From NCBI GenBank assembly GCA_025642065.1, contig JAODUP010000116.1, positions 62,001 through 126,000 on the forward strand: a DNA stretch of 64,000 nucleotides. The letters are read 5' to 3'. The first letter of the stretch is position 1. Each line of letters starts with the position of its first letter. The position numbers and the translations under genes are program-made. This document shows positions 23,083-34,800 of this stretch, in pieces. The notes beneath the pieces were generated by a model, which worked only from the letters and a program-made list of their open reading frames with translations, was not told the DNA's origin and searched no databases. This DNA comes from Paralvinella palmiformis. Taxonomy: Eukaryota; Annelida; Polychaeta; Terebellida; Alvinellidae.

Positions 23083-23182
23083 TTTTACTGTTTAAGTTAC
23101 TCATGTTGAAGTTCTTTTGTGATGTGTAGATCGCATCGCTCAGAGGCAACACTTGACTGGTTGAAAAGTTATTGTTAATAGT

Positions 23183-23209
23183 TACACACACACAGACACC
23201 TCCCCCCCC

Positions 23210-23276
<67 letters not shown>
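23183..23276. repeat. (CA)n(TA)n compound microsatellite
   Basis: CA repeats with a poly-C interruption followed by TA repeats. Confidence 0.92.
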
Positions 23277-23280
<4 letters not shown>

Positions 23281-23620
23281 AATTATAGCATAGTACTTAA
23301 TTATCCAATATTTTAAATACTCCAACCTTGATTTTGCTCATCATAGAAGTTTATATAGTAATAAAATCCACCATATCATCAGTATAATAGGCAATTGAGC
23401 AGATAGAGCACTCTATAAGCAAGGCCGTATTAACCCATAGCCGGACCTCTGGACCTTTAGGTACTTCAGATCCCTTTCCGATACTTCAATATTTCACCCC
23501 ACTATAGCTGACCCTGATACAGTAATCACTAGGCCACAGAACATAGCCCTATATCCATTTTGCAGGACTTATGAAGAATTCTACCCACAGTTTGTTTATA
23601 CTATTATTTAAATAATCATT

Positions 23621-23626
<6 letters not shown>

Positions 23627-23677
<51 letters not shown>
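23627..23677. repeat. (AT)n microsatellite
   Basis: AT dinucleotide tract. Confidence 0.92.
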
Positions 23678-23680
<3 letters not shown>

Positions 23681-24113
23681 ACTTATGAGACTATATATTT
23701 GGATAAATACATTTATGCATTTACATTTATCGCTACAGCGCAGAGTGCAAATTAAGTATCTTTAACCATTAGAGCCCTAAGGTGCTGGTAGCATTGTGTT
23801 CCTAGTCCCATACAGGGCCTCTAAGATTCGTTTAGTCCTAGTTATCCTTATGGATTATACGGCTTTTTCTGTGTAATAATTATTCGTTTTAAAGATTCTT
23901 TTGCATAATGTCACCGTTTGTCATAACGTTGTTATATTTACCGGCCAAAACTACATTCACAATATCGTTCTTTGCTAGTTCAGTAAATTATATAATGATA
24001 ATAATAATAGTGCATGTTTATATCAGCACCAGAACCAGGTAACCCTGTTTTGAGACGCTGTACAATAGTATTATCTCTGACTCAGGCCTGTTCTAATCCA
24101 GCACTAATGCACC

Positions 24114-24243
24114 GCATCCTGCCTTTAAAGGTACAAAGCATCACTCAAACACACAACCACTGCGTCCTGCCTGATTCTCATTTTTATGGATGCGTGAACC
24201 AGTCGCCACATAACAGCATTGTAGCTCCCGGAGCCTCGAACTC
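24114..24243 (-). mobile_element. SINE-like family B (copy B2)
   Basis: On the minus strand it reads 'gttcgaggctccgggagct', 'tatgtggcgactggttcac', 'aaaaatgaga' and 'tgtgtttgagt', matching the plus-strand copy at 54063-54222 block by block. The GTTCGAGGCTC at its start resembles a B box. The plus-strand open frame here is a shadow. Confidence 0.75.
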
Positions 24244-24640
24244 AGCATAAACCTATAATTAACTATGTCCTATTTTGTTTTATTTGTCATAGCCATCAAA
24301 CACCATTGAAACAACCACGATATCGAGAGATATATTCCCACGGGACGAGACAAACTGTTTTAATGTTATTTGGTTTGGTTGTTCTTTTAATGTAGTTATA
24401 TATTATGTTCCGTCAACCTGCTGACGTTGCGGTAACACATAAAACCAAAGTGTCATTGCTGTATAAATGGTTCACTCCATTTTAGTTGCCTGAAGGGAAA
24501 CATTATGTTTATTGTCATAAAATAAATAAACCCACCGACATTCGTGCTGCATGTAATTTGCTTTACAGTTTTTGCCTCTGTTCTGATGACATACGTAACT
24601 TAAACGATATAATACGTAAATATTCAGGAAATAGAGCTTA

Positions 24641-26233
24641 ATGGCCAGATCACGAACAATGCATTTTAAAGATTTTCTTGTCATAATACTATTCGTATTG
24701 TTAATTATAGCATTAATCAGAAGATTAGCCATCAATCTAACAGTCAGTGTACGCTCGCCAAAAAGATCTACAACGTTTTTGCGGTTCATTGCCAGCATAA
24801 AAATGGATCTAAATGAAGGATTCGACCCGATACGTACAGATGGTATCGTTGTTGGAATACTAGTTTCGCCAGAATCAGACTTAAACTACACATTTCGATC
24901 ACTGGATTCTATCTTAGGAGATAAAACTGCATTTCGTGGTAACAATCCATCTATAGTGCCCCAGTTTGTCGTGCAAGTTACAAGCATTGATAACTATGAG
25001 GCAGCCTTAAAGATTAAAGATTTGTTACAAAGTAGGTACCGGGAGCTAGACGATGGAAAGCAATTGCATTATCTTGTTCCACCTCTCGAATTGTATATGT
25101 TTGATACCGAGTTCGATTTCAGCCAAGGACGTGATTCTGAGTACAATGAGTGTACCAGACTGAGATCATTAGATTTACTATATCTCATGTTAAATTGTCA
25201 CCTTCGTGGTAGGTATTTCCTCCAACTAACCACTGATGTTTCTGCGCCAAAAGACTACTTGATCAAACTGAAAGGAATCATTTCGGATCATTCACATTCC
25301 GATTGGTTAGAGATCAAGCTGGCCGGGATTCCTTTAGCCGCTGCGCTATACCAAAGCAGGGAAGTCGTGCCTTTCGCCGACTATGCTATTCACCACCTGT
25401 TTGCTGGTGGTTGTTCGGGTTTGATGGATCAATACTTCCAAGACTTGTACGAGGAGTGCGTGTCCAAGGCTACAAACATCCGAAGTTGTCTAGAGTGGGT
25501 CGAACAAGGTCAGATCACAGTAACGCCGTCCTTATTCTTTCCCAACAAAATTACATCAAATGACCAGAAGGCTGTCGTCGGCCACAATTACTTGGCGACG
25601 CAAAGGAGACATGTCAACTATACTTTCGATTCAAATATTCCCGTACGCTATGAGTACTGGCCTTTTGAAGAGATACCGATTTACATCAATCCGCCGGCAA
25701 TGATTGCAACAGCTGCCGTTTCGGGAAGCAGCTGTACCGTAGCGGCTTTGTACAGATTTCAGTGTAAGTACTCGCATCTGCGCGTTGTTTCGGGCGGTCT
25801 CGTCAAGATTTCATTTTATCCACCCGTCAAACTAGCGGAGTTCTACCGACTATCCGGATATCTAAACGACTATCCGGATTCGAAATTTCCACGATCCGTT
25901 TCTGTATATGTCATCCCATTTTGGAATTCATCATCAGCCACCGAAAGCCTAGCTCAGCCAGTAGCCACCGTTCGGCAAAACTCGTCGAACTCATTCAAAC
26001 ATATGATATTTATAACTAGATTTGACAGACGTGGTATTGCTCAAGCACCGTTGGGTAGGGCCTTTGGTGAAATCCATGAACTACAGATTCGTTTTAGAGA
26101 ACCATCGAAAAAATGGTTGGTGCTGAGAGATATCGTTATTAAGAGGAATATCGTTTCAGATGAAAAGGTTCTGTGCTGTGAAGAGTTGTGGCCGGATTCA
26201 TATCCCAGTGGCATACCTGGATACGATCCTTAA
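24641..26233 (+). CDS. MGAT4-like (GT54) N-acetylglucosaminyltransferase homologue, single exon
   Basis: 530 aa in one exon, ATG at 24641. Residues about 12-27 are a hydrophobic N-terminal anchor, giving a type II Golgi topology. The family (alpha-1,3-mannosyl-glycoprotein 4-beta-GlcNAc-transferases) adds the beta-1,4 branch on N-glycans. Support comes from 'GIVVGILVSPESDLNYTF' near residue 68, 'RGRYFLQLTTDVSAPKDYL' at 189-207, which aligns with the family's YYLQLEDD block, and 'PSLFF' plus 'YINPPA' (348-353), as in the end of the catalytic domain. A C-terminal beta-rich region follows. The two leading acidic residues of the LEDD-type motif are T-T here. Vertebrate MGAT4A/B genes are multi-exon, so the intronless form suggests retroposition or intron loss. 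Donor and acceptor specificity is unknown. Confidence 0.85.
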   Translation: MARSRTMHFKDFLVIILFVLLIIALIRRLAINLTVSVRSPKRSTTFLRFIASIKMDLNEGFDPIRTDGIVVGILVSPESDLNYTFRSLDSILGDKTAFRGNNPSIVPQFVVQVTSIDNYEAALKIKDLLQSRYRELDDGKQLHYLVPPLELYMFDTEFDFSQGRDSEYNECTRLRSLDLLYLMLNCHLRGRYFLQLTTDVSAPKDYLIKLKGIISDHSHSDWLEIKLAGIPLAAALYQSREVVPFADYAIHHLFAGGCSGLMDQYFQDLYEECVSKATNIRSCLEWVEQGQITVTPSLFFPNKITSNDQKAVVGHNYLATQRRHVNYTFDSNIPVRYEYWPFEEIPIYINPPAMIATAAVSGSSCTVAALYRFQCKYSHLRVVSGGLVKISFYPPVKLAEFYRLSGYLNDYPDSKFPRSVSVYVIPFWNSSSATESLAQPVATVRQNSSNSFKHMIFITRFDRRGIAQAPLGRAFGEIHELQIRFREPSKKWLVLRDIVIKRNIVSDEKVLCCEELWPDSYPSGIPGYDP

Positions 26234-26335
26234 CAGATTAACTCTGTTGCTAATGATGAGTGTAGTGGTGATGGGAGAGAAATTACCTAATATTACAAAT
26301 TTATTTCCGCGTAATGTATATAGTTATCTCTATGC

Positions 26336-26391
<56 letters not shown>

Positions 26392-28305
26392 ATGTAATAA
26401 TAATAATATTATCGAAATTTCGCATACAAGTCAACGTCTAGTTTATTCATATATGGCGGAGATAATTCACCTTAATTAAGAGAAATAATTACTTTAATTA
26501 ACAAGTATTCACAGTTTAATTATAATCGATGTTCAAACCTTTAAAAAATTGATGTAATACGTCTATAGGCGACGTTTAACCCCACAGAAAAGTAGACATG
26601 CAGTTATTTTGCCATAACCATTTATTTATACGTAAACGATACATATGTATGCAATATGTACGTATGGTACCACCTAATAATTAGACACAATATTTATGTT
26701 TCGCTGTGGCTATCATTGAAACATGTAATTAAATGATGCATGTCTTCATCATAACATTATAAGATGTAACATAATATGACTTTCCGAGTCATCCTTGAAA
26801 CAAATAGAAACTCCATGTTGATCCCGATGTACACTAATTGTTGGCTCATTTTTTACAATTTTGATATTGGACCCTTTCCGGCTTATTTCCCATCTGAAAT
26901 TGTTCCTCAAAATAAGTGTATGTATAGCTACTATTCACCTTTGTCATTGCGGCAATCTGGCGATAAGTGTTTCCTTGTCTTGTGTTTTTGCCTGTTCTTC
27001 TACTCATGGCCGTTGTCTTCTTTCCCTTCTCATCGTTGGTACTTTCCACCAAACTCTATTTACATGGAGACGAACTGGAACATGGTGCAGATCTGTCCTT
27101 CCACACATCAACAGCAGCATCGGATAGCCCATCTTTTGTTACTGAACTCGTCATGGTGTCATCGAAAGGCCACAGTCCAATGGCTCTGAAACAATGGATG
27201 CGGCTGTTCCTAACACGAACGTAATCTTTTGAAGATCTCGTTGTCAAAACATGCATTGGAGTCACTCAAACGTCCATGCCTTGAAAATACCCGATTCAAC
27301 GGCTGTATTTTGTGTGTGCAGGGGCAGATTGTGTGATTAACTGGATGACATATTATCCACAGTGTGCTCAATTAATTATACCTAGGGTCTTGTGCCTGAG
27401 ACTTCATCCAATACACTGTGAACTGTTTGTGTAAAGAATAAAATGTTCTGACTACTGCATGAAGACTCTGATATCCTGTGTTCAAAATATATGCCGGTCA
27501 ATCGGTTCGTGAACAGTAAAATGTCAAGCCAACAATAATTGAAGTTATTCGTTCTACGGTGTGAATATTTCCAACATTCATTCCGGCATCGAGACACTGT
27601 TGAACATAAAGGTGTGTGTGTAACATATAATTGTCCCAGATTTGCAAGACTGGTGCATCCTGGCCAATCATTTTATATTAATCTCCTCTTAATAAGCTTT
27701 AATACATTAAATGTTGATATTTTTCATTAGAGGCACAATAATTAAACACGCTGGCATATGTTCAAACATTTGCTGTGTTTTGACAAACTGACTGCTGCGG
27801 GACACCATGCGCATCCTGATATCAAGAGTAAGCATTAAAGATATTAAATACATTATGTATATGAAATCAACACGCGCGTGCACGCGCCCAAACACACTTG
27901 TTCAATTTCTAGTCTAAGATATTAATTTATACATTAAAAACGCAATATTCTCTAAAGTAAGTCCTGTTTACACGAAGCTTCTCTGATTATTATTGAACCA
28001 GGAGAAATATTAGGTATAAAGAATTAAGCCAAAATTATCGTTATTTGAATACCTATAGTTGGTTTTTTTTCCAGGGCCGTCCTATGGGGGACGTTTCATC
28101 TGTGACAACTCAGCCACTGCGGGACACACATATCCCCCCCCCCCCACACACACACACAATTTGGCTACAAATGCGGAACCAAGCGGTTCACTTTTAGGGA
28201 AATTAAAGGAAGACACCAAGACTCCCTAATGACGTTGTCAACTGTACATATATAGCTATATTAAAATGTGTATTTTAGGATACCGGAATAGTGGCACTGG
28301 TCCAG
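26234..28305. other. intergenic, several overlapping open frames of unknown origin
   Basis: Contains (TA)n at 26339-26387. At 26776-27265 four or more overlapping frames on both strands lack stops, which could mean a decayed transposon, but no protein motif was recognised. The rest shows nothing. Confidence 0.4.
26339..26387. repeat. (TA)n microsatellite
   Basis: TA tract about 105 bp after the GT54 stop codon, probably in its 3' UTR or just beyond. Confidence 0.9.
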
Positions 28306-28825
28306 AACATCAACATCTAATTAAACATCTTTGAGGCCTATACTATAAATATAAATAAAACTATACATATATCAATCTAAATATAAAATGTTCTACACCT
28401 CCACATATCTATACATGCGTAGACCTATACATGTGTCTGGGCTACTCATCAGCCTCTGGGACCAAGCTAATCCGCTTTTCATACACAACAAATATATGTC
28501 ACACACACAGGGAAACGGCTACATAAAGGCTAAGTACAAAAGCGGAAACACGTACAAATAATACCATTTGACACCACAGCTTGCAGTAAACAAGACGTGC
28601 GTGTAGTTCAATGGTGAGTTAATATATACACAAAATAACTACTGTGACACCACAGTTTATATTCAGCAGTAATTTTCTGTGGTTCAAGAGAAACCTATAC
28701 ATAGGTTATTTCGACACCCCAGATGCTGACCTCAGCTTTATTCTCGGTTCCAATCGCCTAACCTAACATCCTACCTCTATCAACCGTACATTAGTTTGTT
28801 GAACACATGATAAGATGTACGCCAT
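28306..28825 (+). repeat. dispersed repeat R1, copy 2
   Basis: Second copy of the repeat at 688-1222, in the same orientation. It carries 'catcaacatctaa', 'gtgtctgggctactcatcag', 'gctaatccgcttttc', 'ataccatttgacaccac', 'gttcaatggtgagttaat' and 'gaaacctatacatagg'. Both copies end around 'gttgaacac.tgataa.atgtac'. Confidence 0.75.
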
Positions 28826-28930
28826 AGGTGCGTATGGAAGCAACGAAGTGGCTTAATTGAAAATAGTAGCAATACTGCACCATGAATTATTACTGGACTA
28901 GAAATGTTGCCTCAATCCAGAGTAAATACT

Positions 28931-29003
28931 AGACTTACTCAAACCTAACAGCTAATCCTCATACGTTTCCGTTCATCACCTATAGTGAATGTTCATGCAC
29001 GCC

Positions 29004-29005
<2 letters not shown>
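28931..29005 (+). repeat. 75-bp direct repeat R2, copy 1
   Basis: 'ctagacttactcaaaccta' through 'catgcacgcct' is nearly identical to 29808-29882. Each copy is followed at once by TA/GT microsatellite. Confidence 0.88.
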
Positions 29006-29010
<5 letters not shown>

Positions 29011-29048
<38 letters not shown>

Positions 29049-29065
29049 TGTGTGTGGTGTGGTGT

Positions 29066-29112
<47 letters not shown>
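29011..29112. repeat. (GT)n microsatellite
   Basis: GT tract with GGT interruptions, directly after repeat R2 copy 1. The overlapping 119-aa frame is low complexity and not a gene. Confidence 0.92.
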
Positions 29113-29115
<3 letters not shown>

Positions 29116-29807
29116 AGCTGTGTATAATAAGGCACAGGCACAGAGAATCTCGAACCGTGAATTCAAACTCTGGACGTTTCTTCAGGGGACTGAATCCAGA
29201 GTGGCGACTTTTCTTGCTGAGACATGTGTAATGTCTCACCAGTCCCTAAGCCGCCAAGCAAAATCAAAATACGAATCACCTACAGCCGTGGAGTTTGGGT
29301 GTAAAACACCCAAGTCAGATCACGGCAGTAGTGAGAATGTTTAGCTTAATTATCTAAGCAGCCTTATTTATAGCTATTTTTCAATTGCTTTATCTTTCTT
29401 CAAAGCAATACTATATAAACTATATAACCCAATTGTTACCGTCTTCAAAGATCAGTTTTTACAACGGGCAGGCGTCACGAAGCGAATACTATTAAAACTA
29501 TTTAGCTTAATTGCTATTAAAAGACTGACATCTGCGCTGAAGCAGACCGTATTAGCGCGTCATAGCTTCCGTACTGTTTGAATTATTTTCAAACCTGACC
29601 TAATTTATGCTATTCTAACTATTGTAGTTCTTAAATGTTATTTATGACAAGCAGATTAGAGCTAATCTTGAATGTCATAGTACAAACTAGACATAACTGG
29701 ACCTAGGAAAGATAATTCTATTCCCACATACAACTAAGGTGAATTTTATATACAAGTAAACTTGTTATATAAAACACACCAACCACACGAGCTGTGTCCA
29801 ATTCCAC

Positions 29808-29880
29808 TAGACTTACTCAAACCTAACAGCTAATCCTCATACGTTTCCGTTTATCACCTATAGTGAATGTGCATGCACGC

Positions 29881-29882
<2 letters not shown>
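29808..29882 (+). repeat. 75-bp direct repeat R2, copy 2
   Basis: Matches 28931-29005 with about two or three differences, including 'ttcatcacc' against 'tttatcacc'. Confidence 0.88.
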
Positions 29883-29915
<33 letters not shown>

Positions 29916-29939
29916 TGTGTGTGTGTGTGTGTGTGTGTT

Positions 29940-29975
<36 letters not shown>
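29883..29975. repeat. (TA)n(GT)n microsatellite
   Basis: TA tract then GT tract directly after repeat R2 copy 2. Confidence 0.92.
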
Positions 29976-29978
<3 letters not shown>

Positions 29979-30355
29979 AGAAATAAATGGAAAATAATGT
30001 ACTAACCAAGTTAAGTACAAATCTATATAACAGAAACATTAAGTTACGATGAGATGAAAATAAAATTATTAAATAACTGTGATACAGAACTATATCTGTA
30101 TATAGTTTAATACTAAACCCCTTAGTAGTTAGTTACACAGAGACTCGAAACTGTTAGACAGAAAACGAGTTTAGGGCGGAATGTCCCATGAAATGATCAA
30201 TCCGAAACGCAGAAGTAAATAGAACTTGCTTCATTATTGTAGTCTTTTGCGACCGAAATATTCGAGGAAGTTAAACGGTAGCTCTAGAACACTAATAAGA
30301 AGCAATATCGTGTTGTCATAACTTGCAGAGGTGATTTGCGGATTGTAAACCGCTC

Positions 30356-30422
30356 ATGATGACGGTTGCAGAAGTGTGCCTTCTTGCTATTGTTATATGT
30401 AATACGGTGATATTACAAATAT
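30356..30422 (+). CDS. membrane protein exon 1 (signal peptide)
   Basis: ATG at 30356, donor ATAT|GTGAGT, phase 1. The open frame runs on to 30577, but the consensus donor here is the one that fits the phase of exon 2. Confidence 0.72.
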
Positions 30423-31786
30423 GTGAGTGCGAGATGTCAGATCATAGAATAGATCTAGACAGTCTAGTCGACTCTATATCAGTATATGATAAACAAAGCA
30501 TCATATTCAATGATATTAATCATATTCATGATAAAACAGACCAGTTACGGTTAAATAAATTGTTACTAACTAGCTGACCAATTAAGTATTAAAATGTGAA
30601 ACAGCTGACAAGATAATATATTATTGCATTTATCGTTATTACGATTATACAGCCATGCCATTGCATGGGCAATGGTTACATCATCATCATGGTGATCATT
30701 CATGGTCCAGGTATTTTGATTCCAGATAATATTTTATTAAATTTTTACACTACATATTCATGATCAGATATGCAGTTCCCATCATCAAGCTTTGTCAGTT
30801 TGTGACACCTGAAGATTTTTATTTGCCTAGATTATATGTCAGTCACATCAAATTGTCAATATTTTATCAATTAGGAGGCATTTGTTAATTGGGATAGCCC
30901 AATTGTTCAAAGAGGTTTGCCATTAAAAAGTATATTCTATGACACTTATTTCATCAGTCATGGTTTTGTATTTTAGCACTAAGTTTGACCTGTCAGATAA
31001 AAGGCTCCACAAAAAACAAAGTTGTGCAATTAAATATTTGGTGTTTTGTACAGTATTATCAAAAGATTGACAACTGATTTTTTACCTAAGATAATTAATT
31101 ATATATATTTATACATATTATACACATTGTTTAACATTTGACTTAGGTCTTGGAGCTGATACAGAACTGCCTGTACATTCCATTTATCTCAAACAGTGTG
31201 CAGTGTGGCAGAATATTTCTGAATCTCTTGAAAAAGAACCAAATGTTGATTTGAAGTGCGTAAAGAATAATGAATGTTCTGGTGTTGATTGTATTGGAAA
31301 GTATAGTTATCAGGTAAGTGTTTTCTGCATTTGTGTTGCTAGAATACAGATGCAGTAAATATTTAATTTCAGGAGCAATTTCAAACATTCATTCACCATA
31401 ATTTAGATATGTTTACCCTGGCTTGTAATAGTTAAACCCAGGCTAAACTGGGTTATACCACATTTGAAGAGCATGAATATTGTCAGTTTAACTTTTCAAA
31501 AACTTGATTCAAAATTTATATAAGTGTTTGTTTTAATATGTTATAAAAATGAATGGAAAATACAAATCTATCCTTTTCCGTGTTTGCATAGTTTAAAATT
31601 TTGGCTCACCACTCGCTGCAGTATTGATATTATTGCTTTGTCAGTTCAGTGGAGACCTCTTGTGTTCAGTACATGAGCAATGAACAAGTAATTGAAAAGA
31701 TCAGTTTTAGTTTGTTATGATTCAGCCAATATTGAGTAGTATTTCATGGGAATTGTCTCATCATATCTAAGTAATGCTCTCTCTAC

Positions 31787-31830
<44 letters not shown>

Positions 31831-34800
31831 CTCAAAACACTCAGAAAGTGATGAATTTGCTAATGATTACACAATAAACTAAATTATGTAATGGTCAACT
31901 GGTTGTGACACTGGAATGGTTGCTTGCCTTTGTTTAGCCTCAGTTTATTGTTTGTTGAATTATATATTTATTTCTGCAGGGTATCCTATCAGCTCTAATG
32001 AGCTTCGAAAAGGAGTTCTGCATTGGGCTTATTGTTGAAGCTTGCAATAAGCCAACAAATATTCATATGTACATCGTCACATTTAGTTCTAATGGCAACA
32101 GCACTGCTGAGACTGACATTGTGGTTAATGGTGATCAAGTGGTCCCAATCATAGGTATGATTGACACAGTATCCACACATTAAACATTGTGATATTAATC
32201 CTTTCATCCCACCTTCCATGATGTTTACTTCCATATATATTTATGTATGTTTATATTCATCAGGAGCAGAGTTCAATGTGATGGGCAGTGTTGCACGTGG
32301 ATATGTTGATATAAAAATGCATCATGCTGTTATAAAAGGACAGCCTCACATCTTTCTTTCAGTGAGTATCATATATATGTACATATTATGTAGCATTAAT
32401 ATTCACTGACATGAGATAACATAACTTATCAAGTGAATGTGTCATTTAGTAACCACTTTTATCAGGCATCAGCTATAATATATGGTTAGCCGCTGCTTCT
32501 GAACAACATCATTACAGTTACAGGATGTGATACGTCACAATAAGTTCTTCTCCTAACAGAATATCAGTCACATTATTAAAACATACATATCATCTCAGTG
32601 TAACACTACTATTTTACTAGTACTACTATGCTAATTATTGCCCATACCAATAACCAATTAGTAGTTTTGGAATGAAACCACATAGCTTTCCAGGTATTAA
32701 TCCCATGAAAGTATGGAGAAATGAGGAGACTTGCCATCAATGAATAGGCTGTGATCACACCATTGATTATTGCTAAGTAATTTCGGTCAGACAGTACATT
32801 CAGTGTGTGGAATTTCATCCACTAAGTTTACCTGAAGACCTTCCTTCCCTAACCACTTCAAGCCAAGGTGGGATTTCTATTTCTGGCATGCAGAGAGTGG
32901 CAGAAACTATTTTCTGCCAGCAGAAATTATAATTCTGAAAATGGGGGCTGTTGAACATGGTGCTAGTTGAGAAAGGGTTTCCAGAACAGAGAAATTGGTA
33001 GAAACAACTGATTTAAAAAACACAATCAAGTTTATTTAGTTGATATTCATACAACATAAGCTATAACATCAAAACCGAGTTTATACTGCTGCATTAATTT
33101 ATAGATTCAACTGCCATTAGGCATGGCCAACTTCTAGTAAAGAAATGAAGGAAGCCAGTTTAATCTCTCAATCACTAATCCATTGGGATTAGGTGCACTA
33201 CAATGGTGAATTCGATAGTCCCAAGTTTGTATGTCCTCTGCACATCCTATAACAGAGGACCAACTTTAGCTTGCTGCCTTGGCCACACCAAGTCGGTTTT
33301 AGAGTTTGTTGTGCCAAAGTCCAAAGATTGAAAATACTCTCAATTGAAGCACAAGCAGCATGCAGCTGTATCATAGTGTCCAGTAACCCTTTATACTTCT
33401 GCAGTCCTTGCCATCATGTCAGAGGTGCCATTTCAGTTGAACTTGAATGGAGGAAGTGTTGCAGCCTCAGCATCAAAAGCAACGACAGCCTCAACATACA
33501 GCCTACTCTTCTTGTTTTGTTGATAGTCCATGTCCTCTGTATCCAGGATGCAACCATGTGGCATTGCTGCATTGCCTTTGTGAAATGATGCTGAATGTGA
33601 TCTCTGTGAGGCTGGAGTAGCAGCTCATCTTCCAAATCCATGAAGATCTTGCATGCATCAGCAAGACCTGTTGTTCTGTAATTTCTCATGCACAATATCC
33701 AAGAGTGGGCCAGCCAGTGCCTTCCTGGTCGGTGGTCTGTATCCAGGCCAGAGGGCCAGCACTAACTCCAAAAATGTTGGATGCCAGTTTTTACTGAAAT
33801 ACATGATCTGCTGGACTATTTCTGCCAAAATGATGGCTGAAACCTATTTCTGCCATGCCGGCAGAAACCAGCATGCAGCTGAAACTGCCAACCCTGCTTC
33901 AAGCTGGCTGTTATCGTAGCTGTTTAATCAGTTCACAGATGTAACAGTAAGTGGAGTTTGAGTGTAAAAACCTCACTCAGACTTCCTCTCATGTAACCAG
34001 CTGTCAGCTGGTTCATTAGATAGCCAGATGTTGATCATCTTTATGGGGAATATATTATATAATAACCGCATATGATTTTGGTAGAACTATGGTCCTATAG
34101 AAATTAGGAAAAACTGCAGATTGTTCATGGGCTTACAAGTATTTTTATTGTAAAACACAAACAGAATATAATCTGGATCATAAGTGTCTTTTTAAATTCA
34201 ATTTCAAGTATTCATATAGATTTTGCCTGTATTTGTGTGCTATTTTATATTCAACTAGTTCTTGAGGTATATGGCACAATATACAAGTATTTTATTATAA
34301 TAAATTAAATGTTACCTGCCTAATACCTTTGTAATAGCAGACTGAAATATCCTTATGTTCAGGAGACTTTGATGCATCTTTGAATAATGTAGATCTAGAT
34401 TAAGTGCAACTTTTACAGAACAAAGGCACCAGTAAGCAAGTTATGTAAAAAAAAATGTTGATGGATTCCAAGCTATGATAATATAAGCAGCATACCTATG
34501 TGTGATTTATTTCAAATTATTCATTGATTTATACTTGTGAACAACTGCACCTGTATAACAACAACTTGTTACAGAATAATAATAACAAATAAATTATTTG
34601 AATATAATCCAATTTTTTGTAAAAATGTGCCTCTGAATATACAAGAAGAATGCAAAAACAGTGATGAGATAATTTAGTTACTCCATGATCTTCTATCATG
34701 ATGACTGAATTATTAAGAAGTATATTTATATATGTGTTTATCTATAATAGATGGTCATAATATATAAAACTGCAGAATAAGTGTTCGTATAAGCACAACA

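Noticed and set aside
26776..27265. Cluster of overlapping frames on both strands (137, 88, 85, 69, 68 codons)
   Set aside because: No motif, signal or family resemblance in any frame. Could be a decayed element but cannot be supported.
28985..29344. 119-codon frame over the GT tract at 29.0 kb
   Set aside because: Mostly Val-Cys from the microsatellite; the remainder has no recognisable domain.
30356..30577. Single-exon 73-aa secreted peptide
   Set aside because: A GTGAGT donor at 30423 gives the exact phase needed to join exon 2 of the membrane protein, so the longer frame is read-through into the intron.
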